Shown here: piece by piece, positions 1 through 7,246 of the stretch
How the letters are laid out: each line of letters opens with the position of its first letter
Position numbering within the stretch: the stretch's first letter is position 1
Origin: JAGPUQ01 sp050179115
GTDB taxonomy: Bacteria > Pseudomonadota > Gammaproteobacteria > Pseudomonadales > Porticoccaceae
Direction: 5' to 3'
Assembly: GCA_050179115.1 (NCBI GenBank)
Contig: JBFXFL010000045.1
Location: 1-20,549 of the forward strand
DNA length: 20,549 nt
The notes under the pieces: model-generated
Databases searched by the model: none
What the model saw: only the letters and a program-made list of their open reading frames with translations
What the model was told of the DNA's origin: nothing
Translations under genes and position numbers: made by a program

Positions 1-164
1 CTCATCACCGAGATGGCGCCGGCGGTGAGCGAACGGCTCCAGCCCATGTCCTCGACCAGGGCGACCAGAAACACCGAATAGGCGAACCAGACGCCGTAGA
101 CCGCGCCCAGGGTCACAAAAGCAACGGCTACCGCCGTGGGGCCGTGGGGATTGCGATGGGGCAT
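1..164 (-). CDS. MFS transporter, N-terminal fragment (cut by window edge)
   Basis: This is the first 54 residues of an inner-membrane transporter; the rest lies beyond the left edge. The visible protein starts MPHRNPHGPTAVAV and has one hydrophobic helix at about residues 10-34. It is followed by the motif GWSRSLTAGAISV, which is typical of the loop and second helix of major facilitator proteins of the monocarboxylate/oxalate-formate type. The start is the ATG at 164-162, preceded by AAGGA at a normal distance. It is the last visible gene of the minus-strand catabolic run, 71 bp after the methyltransferase stop with a palindrome in between. By context it could import the substrate of the cluster, possibly an organic acid. 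The family call is fairly secure; the substrate is inference. Confidence 0.75.
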   Translation of the reverse strand, partial: MPHRNPHGPTAVAVAFVTLGAVYGVWFAYSVFLVALVEDMGWSRSLTAGAISVM

Positions 165-196
165 GATTTTCCTTGGCGCAGCGTTCCGGATGGCGA

Positions 197-220
197 CGTC
201 CCCGCACCGGTGCGGGGACG
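197..220 (-). terminator. Perfect 24-bp palindrome between methyltransferase and MFS genes
   Basis: The two 12-bp arms (cgtccccgcacc and its exact complement) form a GC-rich stem of about 10 bp with a CCGG loop in RNA. It lies 15 bp after the methyltransferase stop. No U-tract follows on the minus strand, so it could be a weak terminator, a processing or stability hairpin, or a protein-binding palindrome. Confidence 0.45.
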
Positions 221-235
221 CCTCCGGTCAATCGA

Positions 236-1297
236 CTAGGGCCGGATCTCGTAGAGCGCGTTGAGCGGATGCTGGATCGCCAGCCGGCGCACCGAGGCAA
301 AGCCCGCGGCGGCGCAGAATTCCCGCACCCGGGATTCCGGCAGACCCACCGTACCCAGGCCGTCCCCGCCCTGGGCAAGCGACGTGGTCATGCAGAAATG
401 CAGGCTCGCGCCCAGCTTGAATACCGCGAGCGGCCCGCTGTTGTCGGCGGGATCGTCGGTGCAGTCGATATCCATCAGCACATAGATGCCGTCGTCCTTC
501 ACCGCCCGGCGCAGGGCGCGAATGCCGCCGCGCGGATCGGCCATGTCGTGGATCACATCGAAGGTCGCCACCACATCGAACTGGCCGTCGACGCCCTTGG
601 CGAAATCCGCGATCTCGAAGCGGGTGCGATCCGCGACGCCGGCTTCCCGGGCATTGGCGCGCGCCTTCTCGATATTGCCGGGGAAAATATCGAAGCCATG
701 GAAGCGCGCACCGGGGAAACGCTGGGCCAGCTCGATGGTCGAGCGCCCGGCGCCACAACCGAAGTCGGCGAAACTGCCGCCGGCGTCCAGTTTGGCGATG
801 ACCTCGGGCATCTCCGGCAGCCACTGACTCACCAGGTTGTTCTTGTAGCGCACGCAGGTGTTGTGTTCGAGCCCCTCCCAGAAGTCCGCGTTGTAGCGCG
901 AATAGTCGATGCCGCCGCCCTCGCGGAACGCGCGCAGCAAATCCTGATAGGGATCGAGAATCGCGTTGAACATGCGAAACAGTCCACCCTGATAGAGCGG
1001 TCCACCGACGTCCACCAGTGCCGGCCGGTGTGCTTCCGGCACCGACACCTTGCGGGTCGCCTTGTCGAAATCCAGATAACCGGCGAGCGAGATGCCGTAG
1101 ATCCACTCGCGCAGATAGCGCTCGTTGAGCCCGGTGTGTGCGGCCAGTTCCGCGCTGGTGAGCGGGCCTCTTTCGGCGATGGTCTTGAACAGATCGAGGC
1201 GATCGCCGATGGCGCACAGGCGGATCGCCATCATGCCGGTGGCATGGCCGATGATCTGGCCGACAAAGGCCATGGGGTCCTGATTTGGTGCGGTCAT
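236..1297 (-). CDS. Class I SAM-dependent methyltransferase with N-terminal winged-helix domain
   Basis: A 353-residue cytosolic methyltransferase. Residues about 20-90 resemble the dimerisation/winged-helix domain of small-molecule O-methyltransferases (LTSAELAAHTGLNERYLREW). A Rossmann fold follows, with SAM motif I FADFGCGAGRST at 177-188, an acidic residue at the end of strand 2 (D203 in GFDIF) and FDVIHDM at 246-252. This is the layout of Rv2258c-like and plant COMT-like enzymes rather than of rRNA or DNA methylases. The start ATG is preceded by GGGGGAG about 6 nt upstream. It sits in the catabolic run, 67 bp after a 54-residue ORF. A role in modifying a pathway intermediate is inference; the substrate is unknown. 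Confidence 0.88.
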   Translation of the reverse strand: MTAPNQDPMAFVGQIIGHATGMMAIRLCAIGDRLDLFKTIAERGPLTSAELAAHTGLNERYLREWIYGISLAGYLDFDKATRKVSVPEAHRPALVDVGGPLYQGGLFRMFNAILDPYQDLLRAFREGGGIDYSRYNADFWEGLEHNTCVRYKNNLVSQWLPEMPEVIAKLDAGGSFADFGCGAGRSTIELAQRFPGARFHGFDIFPGNIEKARANAREAGVADRTRFEIADFAKGVDGQFDVVATFDVIHDMADPRGGIRALRRAVKDDGIYVLMDIDCTDDPADNSGPLAVFKLGASLHFCMTTSLAQGGDGLGTVGLPESRVREFCAAAGFASVRRLAIQHPLNALYEIRP

Positions 1298-1335
1298 GAA
1301 TACTCCCCCGTAATTTTTAGCAGGTGTTGGCCGGT

Positions 1336-1341
1336 ACTATA
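1336..1341 (-). promoter_or_regulatory. Possible -10 element (TATAGT) ahead of the methyltransferase gene
   Basis: On the minus strand TATAGT matches five of six consensus -10 bases and lies about 40 bp upstream of the methyltransferase ATG. No good -35 hexamer is present at 16-18 bp; a TTGATC lies 21 bp away. It may be an internal promoter, but the evidence is weak. Confidence 0.2.
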
Positions 1342-1364
1342 GCAACGACCGCGCGATTACCGGA

Positions 1365-1529
1365 TCAATAGCGCAGCGCCGGTGCCGGAGCCTTGTCCAG
1401 CAGCAGATATTCGCCGACGCCGCGGATCCGGAAGCCGATCGGATCGTGTAGCCTCAGCGTGCGCACCTCGCGCCCAAACCGCCAGAGGCCGCGGTGATCG
1501 AGCGCCTGGCGCGTGTCACTGATGCTCAT
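1365..1529 (-). CDS. Hypothetical 54-residue protein
   Basis: A small open frame on the minus strand begins MSISDTRQALDHRGLW and ends KAPAPALRY before a TGA at 1367-1365. Its ATG at 1529-1527 has GGAG 7 nt upstream. It lies 36 bp after the flavoprotein stop and 67 bp before the methyltransferase start, in the same direction as both. The peptide has no membrane segment, no signal and no cysteines. It carries many arginines, and the middle (about 15-45) could form short beta strands. I do not recognise the family. The ribosome site and operon position support a real gene. It could also be a remnant of a longer decayed gene. Confidence 0.5.
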   Translation of the reverse strand: MSISDTRQALDHRGLWRFGREVRTLRLHDPIGFRIRGVGEYLLLDKAPAPALRY

Positions 1530-1565
1530 GTGCTGCTCCGAAGATGGCCGGTCCGAACCAGGATC

Positions 1566-2720
1566 TCAGAACCCGGGCTCTACCGGCTCGGCACCGAGCA
1601 ACACTGCTCCGGCCGACTGCTGGAAACCGCGCCGCGCCTCGATCGCCGCAATGATGGCGTGGACATTGGACAGACAGCGCTCCAGAGGGTGGCCCTGCAT
1701 GAAGGCCGCCCGCGAACCCTTGACGTACAGCCGGCCGACCATGTCGCGGGCGATATCGCCGGCGTAGAAGCTGGCAGCGTACAGTTCCGCCTTTGCCTTG
1801 CCGGTCAGGGGCTCACCCCGGTTCACCAGTTCCCACACCGCCTCATAGGTCTCCGCGCAACCGGCGCGGATCGCGCGCAGCGCCGCCGTGGCGTCGGCGA
1901 TCACGATCTGGATCTCGGCCTGATCCTTGAGCGCGCGGCCGGTAATCGAGGAAATCTTGGTGGTGATCTCATGACTCGCAGCGGCAATGGCCCCCTGCAG
2001 TACGCCCACCGCCACAGCGGCAAAAATCGGCAGGGTGAGCACAGTCGCCGGATTGCGAAACAGCGGCCGGTCGATGCGCGGCGCCGAGCCCGGCACAGTG
2101 GCCAGTGCCTCGGGCACGAACAGGTCCGCCACATCCACCTGGTTGCTGCCGGTACCGCGCATGGCCGCGGCGTGCTGCCAGGTCTGGGCGATCTCGACGC
2201 GTTCGGTAGGCACCAGGAACAACCGCACCTCGGGCCGGCCGTTGACCAGCCGGGGGCCGTCCTCGTCCACCACGCGCGCCATCAGCGCGCACCAGCGGGA
2301 GTCCTCGCAGCCGGTGACCACCGGCCAGGAGCCGCTCAGGCGATAGCCGCCAGGCGCCGCCCTGGCGGTAGCCAGGGCCACTGCCGAAAAACCGAAGTTG
2401 CGATCGGGCTCGGCGAACAGCGCGCGGCGCTCGGCTTCCGGCACCACCGCAGCGGCCATGCAGGCGGGAATCGAGTTGACCATGTACCAGCTCACCGCTG
2501 GGTCCGCCGCAGCGATCTCGGCGGTGGCGAGAAAAGCTTGCCTGGGCGTCACCTCCAGACCGCCGACCTCAACGGGCGCAAACAACCGGAACATTCCCGC
2601 GCGACCCACGGCGTCCACGACTTCGGGAGCGAGCCGGGCGCGCAGCTCGCCTTCGCGCCGTTTTTCGCTGATCAGCGGGTACAGGGACTTGGCCATTTCG
2701 ACCGGACATGCTGTGTTCAT
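1566..2720 (-). CDS. Acyl-CoA dehydrogenase-fold flavin monooxygenase (HsaA/DszC-like)
   Basis: A 384-residue flavoprotein of the acyl-CoA dehydrogenase superfamily. The N-terminal helical domain includes LFAPVEVGGLEVTP near residue 46 and AADPAVSWYMVN at 71-82. The beta domain carries MRGTGSNQVDV at 187-197, a signature of flavin-dependent hydroxylases such as HsaA, HpaH and DszC, which use FMNH2 from a separate reductase. No clear catalytic glutamate of true acyl-CoA dehydrogenases was identified by eye. The start ATG has GGAG about 9 nt upstream. It follows an amidohydrolase gene by 112 bp. The likely role is oxygenation of an aromatic or cyclic intermediate. A dehydrogenase acting on a CoA ester remains the alternative. 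Confidence 0.82.
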   Translation of the reverse strand: MNTACPVEMAKSLYPLISEKRREGELRARLAPEVVDAVGRAGMFRLFAPVEVGGLEVTPRQAFLATAEIAAADPAVSWYMVNSIPACMAAAVVPEAERRALFAEPDRNFGFSAVALATARAAPGGYRLSGSWPVVTGCEDSRWCALMARVVDEDGPRLVNGRPEVRLFLVPTERVEIAQTWQHAAAMRGTGSNQVDVADLFVPEALATVPGSAPRIDRPLFRNPATVLTLPIFAAVAVGVLQGAIAAASHEITTKISSITGRALKDQAEIQIVIADATAALRAIRAGCAETYEAVWELVNRGEPLTGKAKAELYAASFYAGDIARDMVGRLYVKGSRAAFMQGHPLERCLSNVHAIIAAIEARRGFQQSAGAVLLGAEPVEPGF

Positions 2721-2759
2721 CTCGTCTCACTCCTGAAGCATCGAATGACTGTCATGCAA

Positions 2760-2782
2760 CCTGCGCCGCGGGCCGGCGCAGG
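2760..2782 (-). terminator. GC-rich stem-loop between amidohydrolase and flavoprotein genes
   Basis: An 8-bp perfect stem (CCTGCGCC/GGCGCAGG) with a 7-nt loop lies in the 112-bp gap. No U-tract follows on the minus strand, so it is not a standard intrinsic terminator. It may be a processing or stability hairpin between cistrons. Confidence 0.4.
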
Positions 2783-2832
2783 AAGATCCCATTCGCGCTA
2801 CGCTCCCCGGACCGTGCACGGAACCACGCGAA

Positions 2833-3984
2833 TCAAAGGGCAAACAATCGGCGCGCGTTTTCGCCCAGCACTGCGCGCTGGTCCGCGTCGGAAAGCCGGG
2901 CAACGCTAGCACGAATCAATTCCGGCGCATCCAGGTTGGCGTCGATGTGCGGAAAATCCGAACCCCAGAGAATTCGGTCGCGGCCCACCAGTTCCAGGCA
3001 GCTGCCGATGGTGCGCTCCTCGGGTTCGGCGACGAACCAGAGGTTGCGGCGGAAGTACTCGCTGGGCCGGCCCAGCGCCAGTTCGGCGTCGAAGCCGCGG
3101 AAGTGGCGGTATTTCTCGTCCAGCCGGTCCATGGCGTAGGGCACCCAGCCGCAGCCCGCCTCGATCGCCACCACCTTGAGGCGCGGAAACTTGTCGAACA
3201 GACCATCCATGACCATGGCCATGCAGGCCGGCATCACCTGGGACGCGGCGCCGAGTGCGAAGGTGAAGGTGCGGTTGGCCGGGGTGTCGTACCAATCGCC
3301 CACGAAACCCGTGACCAGGCGCCGGGTGCGCACGATGACGTGGACCAGCAGCGGCACTCCCGCCTCTTCGATGCGCGCCCAGAGCGGATCGAAATAGGGA
3401 TCGGCGAAGCCCTTGCCGTCGACCCGTTCAGGAGCGAGAAACACGCCCTTGAAACCCTGTTCGAGGCGCAATTCCAGTTCCTTCACGGCGCCGGGAATAT
3501 CCCGCAAATTGAGATGCGCGGCGATCACCAGCCGGTCGCGGTCGGCGGCCTGAAAGTCATGCACCCAGTCGTTGTAGGCGCGGCAGTACGCATTGGCCAG
3601 CGCGTTGTCCGGCGTATCCCAGAAGATACCGATGGTGGGCAGCACCAGGCCGGCGTTGAGGCCCCAGCGGTCGAACAGCGCGACGCGGTCGGGACCGAAC
3701 ATGCTCGAACGCGGCGCGCCGTCGAGATAGCCGAGGCGGGAGCGCGGATCCATGGCCTGATTGCGGTCCAGCTCCGCACCCCCGAGCGCCGCGGTGCAGT
3801 TGGGCAGAATGAGCTGGTTATCGACAAACAGCTGATCGATGCCGTCGACAGTCCGGCGGAACTGAATGCTGCGATGCCGGAAAGCGGGATCGAGGTAGCT
3901 GTCCCACAGATCCGGCGGCTCCAGGACATGGGCGTCGGCGTCGAACAGAAAAGGCGCAGCAAGCGCAGATGCGACCATGGTCAT
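2833..3984 (-). CDS. Amidohydrolase family 2 (ACMSD-like TIM-barrel) enzyme
   Basis: A 383-residue metal-dependent hydrolase or decarboxylase of the Amidohydro_2 family. The N-terminal metal motif is DADAH at 15-19 followed by E22. Other probable active-site positions are H157, H215 in PLLVHV, and D343 and H346 in WGSDFPH at 340-346, the usual strand-8 motif. Family members include aminocarboxymuconate-semialdehyde decarboxylase, gamma-resorcylate decarboxylase and hydratases. The 383-residue length fits the longer form often found in catabolic clusters. The start at 3984 (MTMV) follows AAGGGGAAG; a second ATG two codons on is less well spaced. It lies 105 bp after the D-aminoacylase-like gene. 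Its reaction is not predictable from sequence alone. Confidence 0.87.
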   Translation of the reverse strand: MTMVASALAAPFLFDADAHVLEPPDLWDSYLDPAFRHRSIQFRRTVDGIDQLFVDNQLILPNCTAALGGAELDRNQAMDPRSRLGYLDGAPRSSMFGPDRVALFDRWGLNAGLVLPTIGIFWDTPDNALANAYCRAYNDWVHDFQAADRDRLVIAAHLNLRDIPGAVKELELRLEQGFKGVFLAPERVDGKGFADPYFDPLWARIEEAGVPLLVHVIVRTRRLVTGFVGDWYDTPANRTFTFALGAASQVMPACMAMVMDGLFDKFPRLKVVAIEAGCGWVPYAMDRLDEKYRHFRGFDAELALGRPSEYFRRNLWFVAEPEERTIGSCLELVGRDRILWGSDFPHIDANLDAPELIRASVARLSDADQRAVLGENARRLFAL

Positions 3985-4018
3985 GGCACTTCCCCTTCAA
4001 ACCGAGGCTCCCCCACAG

Positions 4019-4061
4019 ACGGCGGCCCGCAACGGGCTCGCCGCTGCGGGCCGCCGTTTTT
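4019..4061. terminator. Strong stem-loop with T-run on the plus strand
   Basis: A perfect 13-bp GC-rich stem at 4019-4031 and 4045-4057 has a 13-nt loop and runs into five T residues on the plus strand (4057-4061). All nearby genes are on the minus strand, where no U-tract follows the hairpin. It could limit antisense transcription, act as a weak terminator for the minus-strand gene ending at 4090, or be an mRNA stability element. Confidence 0.5.
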
Positions 4062-4089
4062 CCGGTTTTGCTTACCGGGCGGGCGCCAC

Positions 4090-5778
4090 TCAACCGTGGC
4101 CGTGGCGCAATATCCGACCCGGCAATGGACCTGCGGGATCGACCATATCCCGATTGTGCTGGCGCAACAGGGCGCCGTTGACGATGACCGCCTCGATCCC
4201 GCTGGCCTCGGAAATGAGCCGGTCGGCACCACCGGGGAAATCGTAGACCCGTTGCAACTCGCCCGCGCCAACGGTCTCGGGATCGAACACCACCACATCG
4301 GCGGCGAGCCCGAGGGCGAGACGGCCGCGATCGGCGATGCCGCACACCTCGGCGGCGCGCGCCGTGAGGTGCCAGATCGCGTGCTCCATATCCAGCGAAC
4401 CGCGTTCCCGCACCCAGTGGCCGAGCAGATAGGTGGCAAAGCAGGCGTCGCACAACTGGCTCGCGTGCGCGCCACCATCGGAAAGACCCACCACCACATT
4501 GGGATCCTTGAGCAGGACCTCGACCTCGTCCTCGTCGTGGTTGGCGATCGGCATGCGGATGCGCATGGCGAGATCGCTCTCCAGGGCAAGATCGAGCAGC
4601 AGATCGACGGGATGCAGATCACGTTCGGCCGCGACCTCGAACAGCGACCGCTCCTCCAGCGCAGGCTGCGGCGGGCAAAAGGAAATCAGGGTCTTGGGCC
4701 AGCCGCCCATCACCAGCGACGCGGTGCCGGCCATGGCCGCCTTGAAGGCGTCGCGAAATTCACCACTGCGGTACAGCGCCTTTTTGCCCTCGACATCCGC
4801 CGCCGATACCGGCTTGAACACCGGCATGCTTTCGAAGATGAAGGGCGCTTTCATGGTCATTTCGAAATTGAGGGCGCGCGGACTCACCTGCGGGAACACC
4901 CGGGCGCCGGCCGCGACCATCTCGGCGGACTTTTTGAGTTGCGCGCGATGGTCGCCACCGCCGAGCGAGATGCCCTGCAGTAGCGCCGTCCAGGTCACGT
5001 TGCGACCGGTTACCCGGGAAATCTCGGCGAACTGGTCGTGGAGCACATCGCCACCGATGGTGGATTGCACCATGCCGGTGTTCTCTTCGCCCAACACCTT
5101 GCAGATCTCGAGAATTTCGGTGCGGTAGTCCGCGAGCCGGCTGGGCACGGGTTTGCCGCCGGCACCTATATGGGTGGGCGCCTTGGAGGACGCGAATCCG
5201 AGCGCGCCGGCACGCAGCGCCTCGCGCACGATCTCGCGCATCTGCCCCACTTCCGCCACCGTCGCCTGGCGCTCGGTGGCATCCTCGCCCATCACATAGA
5301 GGCGCAGCGGGGTATGGCCGATCAGCACGCCCACATTGATGCCGCTGCCGTTACGCTCGATCGCATCCAGGTACTGGGGAAAGGTTTCAAACGGCCAGTT
5401 TTCGCCAAGGCCCACCTTGAGGGCGTTGGCATCCATGCCCTCGACGTTTTCCAGGGTCCGGATGATGGTGTCGCGATCCGCGGGCCGCACCGGCGCCACG
5501 CCGAAACCACAGTTGCCCAGCACAACGGTGGTCACACCATGCCAGGGCGAAATGGTCATCATGCGATCCCAGATGATCTGGGCATCGTAATGGGTGTGGC
5601 AGTCGATGAAACCGGGACTCACCATCTTGCCGGTCGCGTCGATCACCTGGCGCGCCTCACCCGGCGCCGTGCCAAGGGCGATGATCTTGCCGTCCTTGAT
5701 CCCGACGTCGCCCCGGTAGCGGGGCTTGCGGGTACCGTCGACGATGGTACCGCCGGTTATCTTTATGTCGTATTGCAT
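4090..5778 (-). CDS. D-aminoacylase-like amidohydrolase (Amidohydro_3)
   Basis: A 562-residue enzyme of the N-acyl-D-amino-acid deacylase/amidohydrolase 3 family. The N-terminal beta sandwich (DIKITGGTIVDGT, IKDGKIIALG) leads to PGFIDCHTHYD with the HxH metal pair H61/H63. GNCGFGVAP follows, where C90 matches the bridging cysteine of D-aminoacylases, and GLSDGGAH places the catalytic aspartate at D434. The usual YxTHxR and SHHK histidine motifs are not seen; the matching stretches read GMVQSTIGG and VTWTALLQG, so the metal site and substrate may differ. I chose the ATG at 5778 because GGAGGG lies 7 nt upstream. An in-frame ATG seven codons earlier would overlap that site. The family is secure; the function is unknown. 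Confidence 0.85.
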   Translation of the reverse strand: MQYDIKITGGTIVDGTRKPRYRGDVGIKDGKIIALGTAPGEARQVIDATGKMVSPGFIDCHTHYDAQIIWDRMMTISPWHGVTTVVLGNCGFGVAPVRPADRDTIIRTLENVEGMDANALKVGLGENWPFETFPQYLDAIERNGSGINVGVLIGHTPLRLYVMGEDATERQATVAEVGQMREIVREALRAGALGFASSKAPTHIGAGGKPVPSRLADYRTEILEICKVLGEENTGMVQSTIGGDVLHDQFAEISRVTGRNVTWTALLQGISLGGGDHRAQLKKSAEMVAAGARVFPQVSPRALNFEMTMKAPFIFESMPVFKPVSAADVEGKKALYRSGEFRDAFKAAMAGTASLVMGGWPKTLISFCPPQPALEERSLFEVAAERDLHPVDLLLDLALESDLAMRIRMPIANHDEDEVEVLLKDPNVVVGLSDGGAHASQLCDACFATYLLGHWVRERGSLDMEHAIWHLTARAAEVCGIADRGRLALGLAADVVVFDPETVGAGELQRVYDFPGGADRLISEASGIEAVIVNGALLRQHNRDMVDPAGPLPGRILRHGHG

Positions 5779-5799
5779 GGCACATCCCTCCAGCAGCAA

Positions 5800-5821
5800 A
5801 CCGGGGGCCTTGGCCCCCGGT
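5800..5821 (-). terminator. Stem-loop just upstream of the D-aminoacylase-like gene
   Basis: A 9-10 bp perfect GC stem (ACCGGGGGCC with its complement) has a very small loop and is followed on the minus strand by TTTGC and then the GGAGGG ribosome site. It sits 11 bp beyond the stop of the upstream amidohydrolase. The short T-run makes it at most a weak terminator or attenuator between the two cistrons. Confidence 0.5.
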
Positions 5822-5832
5822 CGCGTCTTTGG

Positions 5833-6978
5833 TCATGCCGGAATCTTGTCCACCGGCAGGTTGTAACACTCGATGATGTTTTCCCGCATGATCCAGCGCA
5901 TCTGTTCGTTGGTCAGACCGCCGGTGTGCTTCGCCAGCATCTCCTGGGACCAGGGCCAGGTAGCGTCGCTGTGGGGGAAGTCGTTGGCCCATACCAGACG
6001 TTTGGGGTTCATCAGGTTGGCGACCTTGAACGCGACCCAGTCGTCCTGGAAGGTCAGCCAGATGTTGCTGGCAATGTATTCACTCGGCATTTTCGCCAGG
6101 TTCTTGCCACCACCCAGCCAGACGCCATGGCGCCCATAGGCGTGATCCATGCGGTAGGAATAGTGGGGCAGCCAGCCGGCATCGGCTTCGGCGGCGATGA
6201 ATTTGAGCTTGGGATGACGCTCGAACACACCGCTCAGCACGAATACGCCCATCACGTCCTGTACCGAACGGATGATGCTCATGAAACCGTTGACCTTGTT
6301 GCCGCGCACCCGGGCGATATCGCCGACACCGCCGCCGCGTGACGTCAGGATGTGGAAGGACAACGGCAGGCCGAGATCGACCGCGCACTCCCACAGCGCG
6401 TCATACATGGGATCGTCGTAGTCCGCTTCCTTCGGATCGCCCGGCATCATGACGCCGACGAAGCCCTTCTTCTTGGCGTCCTGGAAATCCTTGATCATCT
6501 GGTCGACGGATTCGCCCGAGGTTTGCGCCAGACCGAACAGGCGGCCCGTGGGTGCATCCGCCATGTAGTGCGCCAGCCATTCGTTGTAGGCATGCATGCA
6601 GGCGGTCTTGTAGGCAAAATCGGGGTGATTGCACAGCGCCATGCCCACGGAAGGGTAGAGAATCTCTGCCACCACGCCGTCGCGGTCCTGGTCCGCTACC
6701 CGGTATTTGGCCTGATGCCCGCTGCGGTGGAGCTGGTCGAAGGTGCAGCCCTTGGTGCGCTCGCCAAGTTCTTCGGCGGTCAGACCGGCGGCCGCCACCA
6801 GACCCAGGGGAATGGCGGTATCCATGCCGGGGATGACGTAGGTGTCGTTACCCGCCTTGTCGCGCACGATGGTGGGCGCGCGATCGCGGAATTTGGGGTC
6901 GATGTAGTCGCTGTAACAGTTGGCCGGCTCAACGATGTGCGAGTCGGCGGAAATCAGGCCAAATCCCAAGCTGCTCAT
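5833..6978 (-). CDS. Amidohydrolase family 2 (TIM-barrel metal-dependent hydrolase)
   Basis: A 381-residue Amidohydro_2 enzyme and a diverged paralogue of the protein at 2833-3984. The N-terminal metal motif is SADSHIVEP (D12, H14, E17). H209 in LPLSFH and WANDFPH at 330-336 (D333, H336) supply further likely ligands and catalytic residues. The start ATG has GGAG 8 nt upstream. It is the first gene after the terminator at 7188-7212 and lies downstream of a candidate promoter at 7122-7150, so it probably leads a second transcription unit. Hydrolysis or decarboxylation of a pathway acid is plausible from the family. The exact substrate cannot be read from the sequence. Confidence 0.87.
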   Translation of the reverse strand: MSSLGFGLISADSHIVEPANCYSDYIDPKFRDRAPTIVRDKAGNDTYVIPGMDTAIPLGLVAAAGLTAEELGERTKGCTFDQLHRSGHQAKYRVADQDRDGVVAEILYPSVGMALCNHPDFAYKTACMHAYNEWLAHYMADAPTGRLFGLAQTSGESVDQMIKDFQDAKKKGFVGVMMPGDPKEADYDDPMYDALWECAVDLGLPLSFHILTSRGGGVGDIARVRGNKVNGFMSIIRSVQDVMGVFVLSGVFERHPKLKFIAAEADAGWLPHYSYRMDHAYGRHGVWLGGGKNLAKMPSEYIASNIWLTFQDDWVAFKVANLMNPKRLVWANDFPHSDATWPWSQEMLAKHTGGLTNEQMRWIMRENIIECYNLPVDKIPA

Positions 6979-6990
6979 GGTCTGTACTCC

Positions 6991-7010
6991 GTGGTGTAGT
7001 GTGTGGTGTA
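6991..7010. repeat. Short direct repeat in leader of the amidohydrolase gene
   Basis: GTGGTGTA occurs at 6991-6998 and 7003-7010, 12 bp apart, just upstream of the ribosome site of the gene starting at 6978. It may be chance. Confidence 0.25.
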
Positions 7011-7076
7011 AGGTCCGTGGGGCAAGGCCGCCAGGCGGCGGCTATCTGAAGGGCACTGACACGATACCGGCCCTGC

Positions 7077-7103
7077 GTTACCGAACAGCAACCGAGGTTA
7101 CCG
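7077..7103. promoter_or_regulatory. Direct repeat GTTACCG, spacing 20 bp
   Basis: Two identical heptamers at 7077-7083 and 7097-7103 lie one below the other on the same DNA face (20 bp, about two helical turns), just downstream of the candidate promoter at 7122-7150. They could form an operator for a direct-repeat-binding regulator. The evidence is limited to the repeat itself. Confidence 0.25.
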
Positions 7104-7121
7104 GTCGTTCGCCTCCCCGCC

Positions 7122-7150
7122 AATCTATGCAATCGATTGCCACAATTCAA
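7122..7150 (-). promoter_or_regulatory. Candidate promoter with palindromic operator in the spacer
   Basis: On the minus strand TTGAAT (7150-7145) and TAGATT (7127-7122) are separated by exactly 17 bp, each matching four of six sigma-70 consensus bases. The perfect 12-bp palindrome GCAATCGATTGC (7129-7140) fills most of the spacer, an arrangement seen at regulated promoters. It would give a leader of about 137 nt before the amidohydrolase ATG at 6978. Confidence 0.4.
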
Positions 7151-7187
7151 CCCCGGCCGCAGCCTATCCGCGACCGGACCGGGGGCG

Positions 7188-7212
7188 AAAAAAGCCCCGC
7201 TGATGCGGGGCT
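7188..7212 (-). terminator. Intrinsic terminator after the LLM monooxygenase gene
   Basis: On the minus strand an 8-bp GC-rich stem (AGCCCCGC/GCGGGGCT) with an ATCA loop is followed directly by six T residues. It lies 34 bp past the stop at 7247. This is the only canonical intrinsic terminator of the minus-strand catabolic run and splits it into two units. Confidence 0.88.
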
Positions 7213-7213
7213 C

Positions 7214-7233
7214 TCCATCCGGGTCCATCCGGG
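7214..7233. repeat. Tandem 10-bp duplication
   Basis: TCCATCCGGG is repeated twice with no gap between the LLM stop codon and its terminator. It is probably a slippage duplication with no evident function. Confidence 0.5.
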
Positions 7234-7246
7234 TGCTGCCGACCGA

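Noticed and set aside
2947..4983. 678-codon plus-strand open frame across two amidohydrolase genes
   Set aside because: It spans two real minus-strand genes and their gap, and its translation shows no family motifs.
5779..5799. Seven-codon longer start for the D-aminoacylase-like gene
   Set aside because: The extra codons cover the GGAGGG ribosome site of the ATG at 5778, where the family consensus begins.
7214..7233. Tandem 10-mer as the start of a CRISPR or VNTR array
   Set aside because: Only two units exist with no spacers, so it is a simple duplication.
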